64,000 bases of DNA from the NCBI GenBank assembly GCA_964020975.1, contig OZ026619.1:87112706-87176705 (forward strand). The letters are read 5' to 3'. The stretch is from Hermodice carunculata (lineage: Eukaryota; Annelida; Polychaeta; Eunicida; Amphinomidae). This document shows, piece by piece, positions 62,717-64,000 of this stretch; position 1 is the stretch's first letter; each line of letters starts with the position of its first letter. Both the position numbers and the translations under genes were made by a program. The notes under the pieces were generated by a model. It did no database searches, had not been told where the DNA came from, and saw nothing but the letters and a program-made list of their open reading frames with translations.

Positions 62717-64000
62717 CGGGATTTATATGCCAAAACTAAATATTCCTTCAGCTCTCGGTTAAATTAAGTTACAGCCATAAGTTGTGCGTTCGGAAGGGTA
62801 TGATGAACATTTTCTGAGAGGAACAAGACTTAACGCAGTAGACGTCAATGACCCACAAAAAGGATTCCTATCATTTAAATTAAGACTCATTTCTTGAAGT
62901 TGCTGACTATATAAAGGTTGAAATCAACGCACGTACCATTGACTACTAAAGACTGATTGAGCCCATGTTACATCTATAATTTATATAAGAGGAGGATGTG
63001 ATAAATTGGATGAATTTCAGGACCAGAGGGTCGTGTACTTTACTTGATGACTGGGCCCTTAATATATGAAAGCATACCATGCAAGATGAGCATGAAGCCC
63101 GTCTCCAGGCTAAATAGTCACTGATGAGAGTTCTTGTAAGGCTATAGCCATGCTAGAACAGAAATTCTAAGTCATTTTTGTAGTTCAAAATGCAATATTG
63201 ATTTAGTTTATATGTTTTTTTTTTCTGAAACACGCAACAGTTGGATTGTATATATTCTATTACCAAAATGATATTTTTGGTATTGTTAATCGCCGTTTGT
63301 TTTCATTTTGAGTGGAACTTATGCCCAAGTATAATTTGTACAATTCAATTGTGGCTGCTTTATGTTTCTCGAATCAAAAATGCATGTCACGGGGCAGGTG
63401 ATGTAATTTTTCAAGGAAGAAAAATAATTAGCTTCAAACTATTAGTGTTTTAATGATGGTGTAGCCGCACTTTAATAGAACAGAGGATTGTGGAGAGCCC
63501 TTGTTTCTCGTCATACAATTAGAGTGTAGTGTATAATTTATCGTGCTATGTCCTGACTTGAAACGTATATGGGGGTAGTGTGTTTTGTGTAATTGTTTCG
63601 TGTTGGTAATAACCAAGGCACAGGCTCTCTTGGGCTGGACTAGTGACAAAATGTATGATGTGCTAATTAAGCTGTTAAGAAAAAGGGGCACTTGATCGTC
63701 ATTTTTCTTGCACAATCTGAAGCCCGCACGACCAGTAATAGCGTTTTCGCGTGAAACAGTGGATGACTTGCAATAAGAAAGAAAATCCAAATAACCCTCC
63801 AAGGCCTGTTCATAAAATATCTTGATGTAGCGTATGGAAATGGGATTTAATTAGATTTATGTTTCGATGGTTCGCCTACACAGGAAAAGTGGCGGATGTG
63901 GCAAAGAAGAGATGAAAGTGAAATAGTTTCAGGCGTTTTCTGCCTAGCGTGTCTTGGCAAAGTGTGGCCTCAGAGCTACTGGCCCGCCCCATGCCCAACT
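62717..64000 (+). other. Intronic sequence to the window end, no gene seen
   Basis: No exon, repeat or RNA gene is recognised. Open frames at 63,241-63,453 (plus) and 63,434-63,802 (minus) have no family motif or paired splice sites. Confidence 0.6.

Overview
The window is animal nuclear DNA. It holds a spliced protein gene with GT-AG introns, AT-rich non-coding sequence, and many microsatellites, minisatellites, foldback elements and diverged dispersed repeats. The encoded protein is neurobeachin/LRBA, and its residues place it in an invertebrate bilaterian with an unduplicated NBEA/LRBA gene. Some conserved positions look NBEA-like, for example HDFW and NAFGSTH. The palindromic word taggccta recurs, and there is a dispersed repeat with phrases such as ccagattcacttgaaactt. 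Both would suit an echinoderm, hemichordate or other marine invertebrate, but this is only an impression. I see no bacterial, organellar or viral gene.

Left part, 1-14,693: the middle of one plus-strand gene. Eight consecutive coding exons can be placed at 1531-1677, 2179-3054, 3557-3683, 4120-4228, 4836-5002, 6939-7060, 8935-9081 and 14557-14693. All have AG/GT borders and every splice phase is mutually compatible. Together they encode about 610 residues: a long acidic, Glu/Ala/Gln-rich linker, then the conserved stretch leading into the PH-like domain that precedes BEACH. The 5' exons lie upstream of the window. The rest of the PH-like domain, BEACH and the WD40 repeats must lie downstream.

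Right part, 14,694-64,000: no convincing exon on either strand. The simplest reading is one intron of at least 49 kb. In vertebrates MAB21L1 and MAB21L2 sit nested inside introns of NBEA and LRBA, and such host introns carry regulatory DNA for the nested gene. No mab-21-sized reading frame is present here, so if the arrangement is conserved that gene lies beyond 64,000 in the same intron. This is inference.

Non-coding structure: a 21-bp minisatellite (48-236); an inverted pair of RFX X-box-like sites (941-980); a 28-bp minisatellite built on a similar motif (7821-7965); a 176-bp foldback element (6646-6821); a 49-bp minisatellite that runs into the 3' splice site of the last exon (14120-14530); a perfect 44-bp palindrome (24378-24421); a fresh 120-bp tandem duplication (35303-35542); a 41.5-46 kb block of three diverged repeat copies, one containing an insert with a near-perfect hairpin (about 42770-42937); and a cluster of long TA tracts at 60.2-62.6 kb. 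I found no clearly new gene system. The most useful items are the giant intron, the repeat-made splice acceptor and the foldback/palindrome elements.
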